From: Palsa-601 sp963801185
Lineage (GTDB): Bacteria; Actinomycetota; Acidimicrobiia; Acidimicrobiales; Bog-793
Direction of reading: 5' to 3'
NCBI GenBank assembly: GCA_963801185.1
Contig: CAWDDW010000001.1
Location: 1,116,001 to 1,180,000, forward strand
DNA length: 64,000 nt
The notes under the pieces: generated by a model
The model's database searches: none
What the model was told of the DNA's origin: nothing
What the model saw: the letters and a program-made list of their open reading frames with translations, nothing else
Shown: in pieces, positions 26,718 to 35,520 of the stretch
Layout: each line of letters begins with the position of its first letter
How positions within the stretch are numbered: the stretch's first letter is position 1
Position numbers and translations under genes: made by a program

Positions 26718-26849
26718 CTCCTGATCAGGCCTCTCCGGGACACCGAGCTGCGGTGCCAGACAGACGCGGGCGGAGGCTCACGCGCCGAAGCCTACGGTCC
26801 CGCGCTGAAGGGGGGTGGGTATCGCCGAAGCGACGACTCGCGGTCGTGC

Positions 26850-27539
26850 CTAGTGCGACACGCCCGAGTAGATCCTCGCGCGCTCCTTGGCGATGGCGAG
26901 CGAACGCACCGTCTCGGGCGCGATCTCCTCCAAGTGGGTGGCGAGCGCAATGAATACCTGGGCGGTCGTGAGCGCGTCCCCGAGCGCATTGTGCGGCCGA
27001 TGAACGGGAAGCCCGAGGCTGGCGGCGAGCTCACTCAGCGAGAACGAAGGAAGGGGGTTTCCTCGCTCGAGCGCCAACAGCCGACCGAGCTCGTAGGTGT
27101 CGAGCGTGGGCTCGCGGAGTCGCACTCCTTGCCGGCGCAGCACAGGGGCGAGGAACGACCTCTCTGTCCAGGAGACGTGTGCCACGAACACGCGTCCGGT
27201 CATGGCAGCGATGAGCGGTTGGATCGCCTCATCGACCGGCGCTGCATCAGCCAGATCAACCGTGCGGATCCCGTGAACGAGCACCGACTCCTCCGGCAGC
27301 GGGCGAGTCGGCCGGCACAGCCCGTAGATGGCGTTGCCAGCGACGACCCGACCCGCGTCGATAGGCACAGCGCCGAACGAGATGATCTCATCCTTGCGAG
27401 AATCGAGCCCGGTCAGCTCGAGATCCACGACGCAGTAGTGAGCACGCCGCCACGGGGTCCGTCCCCGACCGACTGTGGCGCGGGCGTACTCTGCAGCAGT
27501 TGCCGAGGCGGGCGTCCGAGGAAGGCGCGGTCGCGTCAT
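26850..27539 (-). CDS. DEDDh-type 3'-5' exonuclease (DnaQ-like)
   Basis: A 229-residue RNase T/DnaQ-superfamily exonuclease. Exo I is YCVVDLELTGLDSRKDEIIS (Asp and Glu metal ligands), exo II lies around VFVAHVSWTERSFLAPVLR, and exo III is HRPHNALGDALTTAQVF (His and Asp). In exo II the usual A-H-N-A-x-F-D is altered to AHVSWTERSF, so the second-motif acidic residue is shifted or replaced by Glu. It begins with an ATGA overlap on the stop of the cNMP/CBS/DUF294 gene, so the two are coupled. This gene pair recurs in other bacteria, and a role in nucleotide or signalling-RNA turnover is suggested but not established. Confidence 0.85.
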   Translation of the reverse strand: MTRPRLPRTPASATAAEYARATVGRGRTPWRRAHYCVVDLELTGLDSRKDEIISFGAVPIDAGRVVAGNAIYGLCRPTRPLPEESVLVHGIRTVDLADAAPVDEAIQPLIAAMTGRVFVAHVSWTERSFLAPVLRRQGVRLREPTLDTYELGRLLALERGNPLPSFSLSELAASLGLPVHRPHNALGDALTTAQVFIALATHLEEIAPETVRSLAIAKERARIYSGVSH

Positions 27540-29416
27540 TTGATGGAGAAGGTCAGCTCGTTCGTGATGTGGCGCTGCACTGAGGCGACAGCACGAAAGG
27601 CCTCTTTCAGGTAGCTCCTTGTCAAAGGGTTCAACTCGCCGGGATCGACGACGTCGTCCGGCTCGGTACCGGCTTCGAGCTGCGTGACCTGATGCTCGAG
27701 CCTCAGCTGGCACACGAGCTCGAACGCGTCCCGCAACATGAGCGCGTCGAACTCACTGAGGGTCCCGGCGTCGCCCGCTGCCTCGAGACGTGCCGTGGTC
27801 GAGGAGCAAGTGACCCCGGCAGCCATCCCCGCCCATCGCGCGAGGTCGGCGATGGGCACCACTCCACCGCTCTTGAGGTCCAGGCGCTTGCGGTGCTCGC
27901 CCGAGAACTCGACCACGAGGCCGCGCAGGAAACCCGTGGGTGGCTTGTGTGAAAGAGCGAACTCGGCAAGAAGTCGCAGCAGCCTCGGACGCGACGGTGC
28001 GAGCCGGAATGTCTCGGCGACGAGGGGCTCGGTCTCAGGCCCCCACACGGCGCGACTGTCGACGAGCACCGACACGAGCACCAGGGCCTTTTCTTGAGTG
28101 GGGTCCTCGAGGAAGGATCGAGCCGCCCGCTGCCAAGATGACAGCGACCGGACGAATATCGGGTCCGACGCGCTCACCCGGTGTTCGTCCGGACGGAAGC
28201 CGCACCGCACAAGGATCTCGGTCACCGCGGTCGCGACCCCGTCAAGGTACGGGCGGATCGACGGATCTTCGGCCTCGCCGTCGTCTTTGTCGAACCAGAC
28301 GATCGCGCTGTCGAGATCGGAGCTCGGCACCGCCTCTCGCCGGGCCTGGCTGCCGAGAGCCAGCCAAGTAAAGCGCGTCGGCGGCTCGCCCGCCTGTTCG
28401 ACGACGAGGTCGAGCGCCCGCCGCGTAAGCGCGTCGGCGACCACCGAGAAGACCGGCATGACGTCGGCCGCCGCCATCCCGCCACGCGTCATGGCAATCA
28501 CCGCCGGTCGCAGCTTCGACGAGGTCTCGACCAATTCGTCGACCGTGGTCGCCCGGGCGACGGCACGCCGCAAGAAGAACGAGGACCTGCTCTCGACCGC
28601 CACCAGATCGTGGTCTTCAACGACTCCGACAACCCGACCCGTGGCCGAGATGACGGGAAAGTGCCGAATGCCCCGGTCGAGCATGTCGAGGAGGACCTCG
28701 CTCCCGGGTCGGTCACTCGGCACCGTAAACGCCGGTGCTGTCATCGCCGCCGACACGGGCGAGTCGACCGGCAGCCCGCCACCGACCACTCTCGATCGCA
28801 GGTCGCTGTCGGTCAGGATGCCAACCGAGTCCCCGAGATCGACGACGAGGGCGGTTGCACCTGCGGCGGTCATACGTTGCGCCGCCTCACGGACCGGGGT
28901 GCCCGGCTCGCACATGACCGCCGCAGAGCGGATGGCGGCACTCACGGGCCCGCGGAGCTGATCCCTCGCGAGGTCGGGCGCCCGTCCCGAACCCAGGTGG
29001 TGCCGATCCTCGAGCAGCAGGCGCGTCACGTAGCGCAGTCCATGAGGCCGTGCGAGCACGTCGGAGGCCGCATCCGCCGGGATGCGATACGTGAGGGTGT
29101 CCTCGGCTGCCCGCGTCCCGAAATCAGTCGGGAGACCAGACAGCATCGACGCGTGCCCGAACATCTCGCCCGGCCCCATCAGGTCGAGTACCCGGCCGTC
29201 GTCGAAGACCTCCACCGCCCCGGTACGGATCACGCGCAGGAACTCGACCGCTTGGGCCCCCTTCGAGAAGATGATCGCCCCGGCCGGGTGGAATTCAACC
29301 TCCACGGCCTCCGCCAGCCGTTCGACCGCATCGGGGTCGAACGCGTCGAAGGGTGGACACCGCATCAGGAACTCGACGATGTCGGGCACAGCCGTCACTG
29401 CAACCCAGCAAACCAC
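27536..29416 (-). CDS. cNMP-binding / CBS / DUF294 nucleotidyltransferase protein
   Basis: A 626-residue signalling protein with four modules. The cyclic-nucleotide-binding domain is at about 15-130 (PAGAIIFSKGAQAVEFLRVI, GPGEMFGHASMLSG). Two CBS domains are at about 165-290 (REAAQRMTAAGATALVVDLG, DRGIRHFPVISATGRVVGVV). The DUF294 putative nucleotidyltransferase is at about 320-460 with GSQARREAVPSSDLDSAIVW, the G-S-x-x-R-x-E...S-D-x-D metal/nucleotide motif. A helical DUF294 C-terminal domain follows (SEFDALMLRDAFELVCQLRL). Such proteins probably transfer a nucleotide to a protein or RNA under control of adenine nucleotides. It is co-translated with the DEDDh exonuclease. An alternative start is the GTG at about 29,395. 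Confidence 0.87.
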   Translation of the reverse strand: MVCWVAVTAVPDIVEFLMRCPPFDAFDPDAVERLAEAVEVEFHPAGAIIFSKGAQAVEFLRVIRTGAVEVFDDGRVLDLMGPGEMFGHASMLSGLPTDFGTRAAEDTLTYRIPADAASDVLARPHGLRYVTRLLLEDRHHLGSGRAPDLARDQLRGPVSAAIRSAAVMCEPGTPVREAAQRMTAAGATALVVDLGDSVGILTDSDLRSRVVGGGLPVDSPVSAAMTAPAFTVPSDRPGSEVLLDMLDRGIRHFPVISATGRVVGVVEDHDLVAVESRSSFFLRRAVARATTVDELVETSSKLRPAVIAMTRGGMAAADVMPVFSVVADALTRRALDLVVEQAGEPPTRFTWLALGSQARREAVPSSDLDSAIVWFDKDDGEAEDPSIRPYLDGVATAVTEILVRCGFRPDEHRVSASDPIFVRSLSSWQRAARSFLEDPTQEKALVLVSVLVDSRAVWGPETEPLVAETFRLAPSRPRLLRLLAEFALSHKPPTGFLRGLVVEFSGEHRKRLDLKSGGVVPIADLARWAGMAAGVTCSSTTARLEAAGDAGTLSEFDALMLRDAFELVCQLRLEHQVTQLEAGTEPDDVVDPGELNPLTRSYLKEAFRAVASVQRHITNELTFSIK

Positions 29417-29598
29417 ACATCAGGGCGCATCTGGCACTCGACTTCCTGGAGGCGGAGCCGGGCTATCCGCGTGGGACCGGCGATCGTGGCGACCTGGAAC
29501 GCCTGGATCCAGCCTTCGAGGTCATCCCGTACTGAACAGCGTCGGCCGGCAAGAGTCGCCACCGGAACCCCGAGCAGGCCGGAACTACGCTCGCCACC

Positions 29599-30868
29599 AT
29601 GCAAACGGCCGACCGCCTCGCCATCGACGGTGGGACGCCGGTACGGCACACCCCCCTCGACTTCTCGAGGGGCGCAAGCCTGCTCGGCGACGAGGAGCGC
29701 GCCGCAGTCCTCGAGGTCCTCGAGAGCCGCTCGCTCTTCCGCTACTACGGCGCCGATCTGCTCGGGCGAGTGTCCGAGTTCGAAGCCGCCCTGGCCGAGT
29801 TCACGGGAACCGACCATGCCGTGGCGACCTCAAGTGGTACAGCAGCGCTGCGATGTGCGTTGGCCTCGTTGGGAGTGGGCTGCGGCGACGAGGTCATCGT
29901 GCCTGCCTTCACGTTCATCGCTACCGTGAACGCGGTCGTGGTGGCGGGCGCTGTCCCGGTGTTCGCCGAGGTCGACGACTCTCTCGGCCTTGACCACGCA
30001 GATGTGGCAGCGCGACTCACCTCGCGCACCACAGCCGTCGTCGCCGTCCACCTCGAGAACTCCGCCTGCGACCTCGACCCGATCCTCGCCGCGATCGCTC
30101 CGGCTGGCGTGCCGCTGATCGAGGATGCGGCCCAGGCGATGGGCGTGTCGTACAGGGGCCGGCAAGTGGGCAGCATCGGGACACTCGGTGCCTTCTCGTT
30201 CCAGCTCGAGAAGAACGTGACCGCCGGTGAGGGTGGGGCGGTCACGACCAACGACGAGGGCTTGTACCTCCGCGCCGCCCGCTATCAGGACCAGGGGGGC
30301 CAGTTCGTGACCAGTCACATGGGAGAGCGCGGCGGGGGAGCTCGACGAGCCTTTCGTGGGCGAGAACCTCCGCATGACCGAGATCGCCGGCGCCATAGCC
30401 GGCGTACAGCTGCGCAAGCTCCCGGGGCTGTTGGACTGCTTGCGTGCCAACTGTCATCGGGTTGCCGACGCCCTCGGTGAGATCGACGGAATGAGAAGCC
30501 GGAGGATCCCCGACCCCGAAGGCCAGGGTGGCTCCAGCCTCTCTTGGTTCCTCCCCGACGCCGAGATTGCGCGCCGGTTCGCGCGAGCGCTGCTTGCCGA
30601 GGGTGTGCCGTGTGCCCAGATGTACCGGGGCAAGCCCGTCTACGCCAACCCCGCCATCCTCGCTCGGCGAACGGCGTCCATGAAGGGCGGGCCGTGGCAT
30701 TGCGCCGAGCACCCGACGGCCGTCGAGTATCACATGGGGCTCTGTCCGAGGACGGAGGACTTGGCCTCCCGGTCCCTGATCGTTCCCATCGGGCCGCACT
30801 GGTCGCCTGGCGACTGCACCCAGGTTGCCGATGCCGTGGCAAAGGTGGCCAGCCATCTTCTCGGGTGA
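29599..30868 (+). CDS. DegT/DnrJ/EryC1/StrS aminotransferase (frameshifted)
   Basis: PLP-dependent sugar or cyclitol aminotransferase, about 422 residues when repaired. The N-terminal part has TGTDHAVATSSGTAALRCAL (cofactor phosphate site), GDEVIVPAFTFIATVNAVV, PLIEDAAQAMGVSYRGRQVG and FSFQLEKNVTAGEGGAVTT with the PLP lysine. The C-terminal part starts ELDEPFVGENLRMTEIAGAI and ends at 30868. The frame changes in the G5 run at 30334-30338: one G fewer restores ERGGELDEPFVGENLRM. Such enzymes transfer an amino group from Glu/Gln to a keto-sugar or keto-inositol. It is followed by a Gfo/Idh/MocA dehydrogenase (58 nt) and a ceramidase-like gene, forming an operon that could oxidise and aminate a cyclic polyol. 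Confidence 0.88.
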
Positions 30869-30925
30869 GATCTCAGCCGCTCGGCTGCGGGCTCAGGCCA
30901 GGCCGGCGAATTCACGAGCGCGGCC

Positions 30926-31978
30926 GTGATGATTCGCGTGGCTCTGGTCGGATGTGGGACGGTCGCCCGGCATGTCCACCTACCGGGCTTGCGAGCGGCA
31001 GGCGCCGACGTGGTCGCCTTCGCCAGCCGAAGCCGGCAGTCCGCCGAGGGGGCCGCCGACCAATGGGGCAGCGGAGACGTGGTGGGTGACTGGCACGACC
31101 TGCTCGGGCACCCCGACGTCGACGCCCTCGACGTCTGTACGCCCAACGCCAGCCACGCCGAGATCGCGACTGCCGCGGCCGCCGCGGGCAAGCACGTGTT
31201 GGTCGAGAAGCCGCTGGCACGCAACACCGAAGAGGCCGAGCGCATGATCGAAGCCGCGCAGCGTGCCGGAGTCGTCCTGATGCCGGCTCACAACGCCCGG
31301 TTGCTCGGCCCGTTCGTCGCCATGCGGGAGGCCGTCGCGCGGGGCGACGTGGGCCAGGTCCGGGCGTTCAGGTGCGCGTGGGGCCACACCGGCCCGCAGG
31401 ACTGGGCACCTGGCGCGGATTGGTTCCGTGATCCGGCGACCGCTGGGGGTGGCGCCCTCATCGACCTCGGGGTCCATGCCGCCGACGTCTTGCGGTCGGT
31501 CCTCGGCGACGAAGCAGTGGAGGTGAGTGCACTCTTGTCGAAGCGCCGGGACGGAGGCGGATCTCTCAGCCAGGACGAGATCAGGTCCGCAGGACAGAAC
31601 GAAGTCGAGGACATCGCTCAGCTCGTCTTGCGCTTCGCCGGCGGGGCAGTCGGCACGCTGCAGGCAAGCTGGGCGCTGCCGGCCGGTAGCGATCACCAGC
31701 TGACGATCCAGGGGACCGTCGGGACAGCTCACATGGACGACCGGACAGCACCTACCCTGCTGGCCGCGCGAGGCGGTGAGGCCGTGCGACTCACGCTTGC
31801 CGACCACTACCCCTCCGTCTTCGACGCTTTCGTCGAAGCGGTCACGACTGGGCAGGAGCCTGCGGTGACGGCCGCCGACGGCTACGCCGCCGTTGCCGTC
31901 GTCACTGCTGGGTATCGATCGGCTACGTCAGGACACGTCGAGCAGGTCAAAGCGCTCGCCCGCAGGGAACACCCGTGA
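30926..31978 (+). CDS. Gfo/Idh/MocA-family dehydrogenase
   Basis: A 350-residue NAD(P)-dependent oxidoreductase. The Rossmann motif is VALVGCGTVARHVHLPGLRA (residues about 5-24), followed by the family signature VLVEKPLARNTEEAERMIEA (lysine of E-K-P) and the substrate-domain segment GGALIDLGVHAADVLRSVLG with the catalytic-region Asp and His. These enzymes oxidise a hydroxyl of sugars or inositols. GTG at 30926 or ATG at 30929 are both possible; neither has a strong ribosome binding site. The last codons overlap the ceramidase-like start (GTGATG at 31975), indicating coupling. Together with the DegT aminotransferase it fits a two-step oxidation/transamination of a polyol; substrate unknown. 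Confidence 0.88.
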   Translation: MMIRVALVGCGTVARHVHLPGLRAAGADVVAFASRSRQSAEGAADQWGSGDVVGDWHDLLGHPDVDALDVCTPNASHAEIATAAAAAGKHVLVEKPLARNTEEAERMIEAAQRAGVVLMPAHNARLLGPFVAMREAVARGDVGQVRAFRCAWGHTGPQDWAPGADWFRDPATAGGGALIDLGVHAADVLRSVLGDEAVEVSALLSKRRDGGGSLSQDEIRSAGQNEVEDIAQLVLRFAGGAVGTLQASWALPAGSDHQLTIQGTVGTAHMDDRTAPTLLAARGGEAVRLTLADHYPSVFDAFVEAVTTGQEPAVTAADGYAAVAVVTAGYRSATSGHVEQVKALARREHP

Positions 31979-33102
31979 TGCTGGCCGGCTTCGGGCGGGC
32001 GATCATCACCCCAGAGACGCCGGTGATGCTCGCGGGCTTCGGCGACCGGCGCGAACCGACGACCGAGGTGCACGACGAGCTCGAGGTTCGCACCCTCTAC
32101 CTCGCAGACAGCAGCGGCAGGGCGGCCGTCTGTCTCGTCGTGTGCGACCTCCTCGGGATGTCACCGTCGTTCGCGCTGCCAGTCCGTTCGAGCGTCGCTC
32201 TCGATCTCGGTATCCCGCTGGCGGCGGTGCTGACAGCCTCGACCCACACGCACTCGGGGCCGAGCTGCATTGCCGGCTCGGAGGCTGTGGGATGGCCTAC
32301 CCCTCACGGATACGGGGACGTTCTGGTCGCAGGCTGCAGGGCGGCCGCGTTACAAGCCCGCCAGGCAGCCGCGCCGGCTTCGCTCTCCTACCGACGGGCT
32401 CCGCTGCCCGACGGGTTGTCTGTCAATCGTCGGGGCCTTCCGTATTCTCCGTGGCTTGCACTCCTCGACATCTGCTCGGAAGGCGGGGACCGCATCGGCG
32501 TGCTTGCGAACCTCGCCGTCCACCCGGTCGCCCTCGGGCCGGAGTGCTACGCCGTCTCCGCCGACTGGGTGGCGCCGTTCCGGGCTGGCCTCGAGGCCGA
32601 GATCGGAGGAAGCGCCGTGATGCTCTCCGGCGCCCTCGGCGACGTGAATCCCCGTCATGTGCATCGTCAGTTCAACGCCTGCGCCGGGGACGGCTTCGCC
32701 GAAGCCCACCAGCTGGGCCTCGAGCTGGCGGACGCCGTCGCCACACAGGTCGCCGCCGCCGAGCCTCTCGAAGCTGCCGTCGAGGTGGTGCGCTGCGAAC
32801 GGCTCGACTTTCCCGTAGGCGACACCTTGCTTTCCCAACTCCACGGTTCCGCCACGACATCGGTCGAGCTGATCGAGTGGTCGCTCGGCGGTGCCCGCGT
32901 CGTGTCGGTCCCCGGCGAGGCCTTCCATGCCTTCGGGAAGGCCGTCGAGGCGTCGCGCGAAGGGCCGGTTCTTCTGGCGGGGCTCGCCCCGGTGTGGCTC
33001 GGCTATCTCCCTGTGCCGTTCGGCGAGGGATACGAGGAGTCGATGAGCTTCGGGGAACCGTTCGTAACCGCTCTGTTGCGGGCCCTCACCGGCTCTCCCT
33101 AG
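31975..33102 (+). CDS. Neutral/alkaline ceramidase-like hydrolase
   Basis: A 375-residue protein resembling the N-terminal catalytic domain of neutral/alkaline non-lysosomal ceramidases. It starts GFGRAIITPETPVMLAGFGD, as this family does, carries the STHTHSGPSC zinc-binding motif (about residues 90-100) and a SGALGDVNPRH segment. True ceramidases are about 650 residues with a signal peptide and an extra C-terminal domain; this version is short and appears cytosolic. Small relatives often sit in carbohydrate operons and may hydrolyse amide bonds of other substrates. Coupling to the Gfo/Idh/MocA gene supports a role on an amidated or aminated sugar/cyclitol. Function is inferred only. Confidence 0.75.
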   Translation: MMLAGFGRAIITPETPVMLAGFGDRREPTTEVHDELEVRTLYLADSSGRAAVCLVVCDLLGMSPSFALPVRSSVALDLGIPLAAVLTASTHTHSGPSCIAGSEAVGWPTPHGYGDVLVAGCRAAALQARQAAAPASLSYRRAPLPDGLSVNRRGLPYSPWLALLDICSEGGDRIGVLANLAVHPVALGPECYAVSADWVAPFRAGLEAEIGGSAVMLSGALGDVNPRHVHRQFNACAGDGFAEAHQLGLELADAVATQVAAAEPLEAAVEVVRCERLDFPVGDTLLSQLHGSATTSVELIEWSLGGARVVSVPGEAFHAFGKAVEASREGPVLLAGLAPVWLGYLPVPFGEGYEESMSFGEPFVTALLRALTGSP

Positions 33103-33189
33103 CAGCGATCCCGGCGAGCTGAGGGGCGCTGCCGCGCTGCGCTCCGGCATGCAGGCCGGCCAGACCGGCGGGGCACCCTCGGGACGTGC

Positions 33190-34581
33190 ATGATGCTACC
33201 CATGCCATTTCGCACCATCATCGAGCCATTCCGCATCCATTCCGTCGAGCCACTCAGGATGACCACGCGGGATGAGCGCGAGCGGGCGGTAAGCGCAGCT
33301 GGGTACAACCTGTTCTCGCTGCACTCCGAGGACGTGCTCATAGACCTGCTCACTGACTCGGGGACCGGCGCCATGTCACGGGACCAGTGGGCAGGGATCC
33401 AGCATGGCGACGAGAGCTACGCGGGTTCGCCGTCCTGGTTCCGGTTTCTTGAGACCGTCCAGGATCTCTTCCCCTTCAAGCACATCATCCCGACACACCA
33501 GGGCAGGGCGGCCGAGCGGATCCTCTTCTCGGTGGTCGGGGGACCTGGCAAGGCGGTGCCGAACAACACGCACTTCGACACCACGCGCGCGAACGTCGAG
33601 GCCACCGGCGCCGAGGCGGTTGATCTCGTAGTCGCGCCGGGACTCGATCGCTCGGCGCTCGACCCATTCGGGGGCAACATGGACGTCGAGAGACTGGACT
33701 CGTTCCTGCGAGACCGCGCCGGCTCGGTTCCGGTGGTGTTCATAACCGTGACGAACAACTCGCACGGTGGTCAGCCGGTCTCGCTCGCCAACATCCGCGC
33801 TGTGCGGGAGATTTGCGACCGCCACGGGGTGCCCCTCTACCTGGACGCGTGCCGTTTCGCCGAGAACGCTTGGTTCATCCGCGAGCGCGAACAGGGCCAA
33901 GAGGGCCGCGAGGTGAGAGACATCGTGCGCGAGACGGCGTCACTCGCGGATGGCATGACGATGAGCGCCAAGAAGGACGGGCTTGCGAACATCGGTGGCT
34001 GGCTCGCAATGAATGACGACGATCTCGCGGCGAGGTGTCGCAGCCTTCTCATCCTGACCGAAGGATTCCCGACCTATGGGGGCCTTGCCGGCCGCGACCT
34101 CGAGGCAATCGCGCAAGGCCTCGAGGAGGTGGTACAGCACGACTATCTGCGCTACCGGATCCGCTCCACGGGCTACCTCGGCGATGCGCTGGCCGACCTT
34201 GGCGTGCCGATCGTCCAGCCAGCCGGAGGGCACGCTGTGTACATCGACGCGGGTGCACTGCTTCCCCACATCCCGCCACTTCAGTATCCGGGCCAAGCGC
34301 TCGCGATCGCGCTCTACGAGACAGGTGGCATCCGTAGCTGCGAGGTGGGCACCGTGATGTTCGGTCGCCGACCCGACGGAGCCGAGCAGCCCGCCGAGAT
34401 GGAGCTGGTCCGACTCGCTATCCCACGGCGCACCTATACCCAGAGCCACATGGACTACGTCATCGAGGTGTGCGGCGACGTAGCCACGCGGGTCGGAGAG
34501 CTTCGGGGCTATCGCATCCTCGACGAACCGCCGACATTGCGGCACTTCACTGCGCGCTTTGAGCCGGTCCCGGCTAAGTAG
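33190..34581 (+). CDS. tnaA: Tryptophanase (tryptophan indole-lyase)
   Basis: A 463-residue PLP beta-eliminating lyase that splits tryptophan into indole, pyruvate and ammonia. Family motifs: IDLLTDSGTGAMS, PTHQGRAAERIL, TNNSHGGQPVSLANIRAV, the PLP lysine in MSAKKDGLANIGG (about 261) and TEGFPTYGGLAGRD. The family splits into tyrosine phenol-lyase and tryptophanase. Three diagnostic positions read as tryptophanase here: Asp in HFDTTR (Thr in the tyrosine enzyme), Val in RSCEVG (Arg in the tyrosine enzyme), and His in LRHFTARF (Phe in the tyrosine enzyme). No tnaC-like leader or tnaB permease is adjacent. Start codon is uncertain, because several ATGs lie before the conserved EPFRI. Confidence 0.88.
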   Translation: MMLPMPFRTIIEPFRIHSVEPLRMTTRDERERAVSAAGYNLFSLHSEDVLIDLLTDSGTGAMSRDQWAGIQHGDESYAGSPSWFRFLETVQDLFPFKHIIPTHQGRAAERILFSVVGGPGKAVPNNTHFDTTRANVEATGAEAVDLVVAPGLDRSALDPFGGNMDVERLDSFLRDRAGSVPVVFITVTNNSHGGQPVSLANIRAVREICDRHGVPLYLDACRFAENAWFIREREQGQEGREVRDIVRETASLADGMTMSAKKDGLANIGGWLAMNDDDLAARCRSLLILTEGFPTYGGLAGRDLEAIAQGLEEVVQHDYLRYRIRSTGYLGDALADLGVPIVQPAGGHAVYIDAGALLPHIPPLQYPGQALAIALYETGGIRSCEVGTVMFGRRPDGAEQPAEMELVRLAIPRRTYTQSHMDYVIEVCGDVATRVGELRGYRILDEPPTLRHFTARFEPVPAK

Positions 34582-34590
34582 AGCGGGCGA

Positions 34591-35520
34591 TCACTCAGCT
34601 GACGGCGCGGCACAAAGGGTTTCATAGGCGTCGGGTCGGCGAGTCGCGAGGAAGGGGAAGAGCGCAAGCCAGTCGCGGCGTTGCTGGAGGTCGAGCTCGG
34701 CGACGAGCACGGCCGGTTCGTCGCGAGGTGCCTGGACGAGTTTGCGGCCGTAGGGATCGGAGATGAACGACGAGCCGTAGAAGACGAGCGGGTCCTCGAC
34801 ACCGATCCGGTTGACTGCCACCATGAAGGTCCCGTTCGCGATTCCGTTCCCTACGATCACGGTCTCCCACAAGGGCTCGGTGTCGAAATCGGGATGGTCG
34901 GGCTCTGAGCCGATCGCCGTCGGGTATACGAGTACTTCTGCTCCGGCGAGGGAGTAAGCCCGGGCGACCTCAGGAAACCACTGGTCCCAGCACGTGGGGA
35001 AGCCAAAGTCCGCGTCGCCGATCCGAAGCGGCTGAAACGCTCCTTCGGCCGGGCCGGGCTCGAAGTACCGATCCTCGAAGTACCCGGCCGTGATTGGGAT
35101 GTGCAGCTTTCGAGTCCGTGCCGCCAGCGATCCGTCCGGAGCCATCACCACGGCGGTGTTGAACCCGAGTGATCGGCCGGGCCGCGCTTCCCAAAGCGAA
35201 GCGTGCACGTACGTACCAGTCTCGACGGCAAGACTCGCCGCGAAGGACGTCGTCGGACCTCCCTCCAGCTTTTCAGGTTGGACCCCCGGCCTCGGACCGT
35301 CCGGGGTAACGGCAAAGTACCTCGAGAGAGTCAGCTCCTGGAGGCAGATGAGCTGTGCGCCTTCGTCAGCCGCCAGGCGGACGCCATCTGCGAGAGCCGC
35401 TTGGTGCTCCTCGGGATCGGGATGCCAGCAATGCTGGACCGCGCCCACCCGAATCACGATCGGTCGAGCCGGGGCGACGCGGGCGTAAGAGACGCCAGGA
35501 GACGCCGAGATCAGCTTCAC
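34591..35520 (-). CDS. aguB: N-carbamoylputrescine amidase
   Basis: A 309-residue nitrilase-superfamily hydrolase converting N-carbamoylputrescine to putrescine, CO2 and ammonia. The catalytic triad is visible: Glu in QLICLQELTLSRYF, Lys in RTRKLHIPITAGYFEDRYFE, and Cys in FGFPTCWDQWFPEVAR. The AguB-specific EDRYFEPG and GSEPDHPDFDTEPLW segments are present. The GTG at 35520 overlaps the stop of aguA (GTGA), so the two are co-translated. The first about 20 residues before IVIRVGAVQ are an N-terminal addition. Together with AguA it forms the two-step agmatine to putrescine pathway. It converges with tnaA (10 nt). Confidence 0.92.
   Translation of the reverse strand: MKLISASPGVSYARVAPARPIVIRVGAVQHCWHPDPEEHQAALADGVRLAADEGAQLICLQELTLSRYFAVTPDGPRPGVQPEKLEGGPTTSFAASLAVETGTYVHASLWEARPGRSLGFNTAVVMAPDGSLAARTRKLHIPITAGYFEDRYFEPGPAEGAFQPLRIGDADFGFPTCWDQWFPEVARAYSLAGAEVLVYPTAIGSEPDHPDFDTEPLWETVIVGNGIANGTFMVAVNRIGVEDPLVFYGSSFISDPYGRKLVQAPRDEPAVLVAELDLQQRRDWLALFPFLATRRPDAYETLCAAPSAE

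Noticed and set aside
28181..29929. Forward frame opposite the DUF294 gene
   Set aside because: No domain features; it runs antisense to a protein with four recognised domains and past the DegT start.
33190..34581. Tyrosine phenol-lyase
   Set aside because: The three residues that decide specificity in this family read as tryptophanase.
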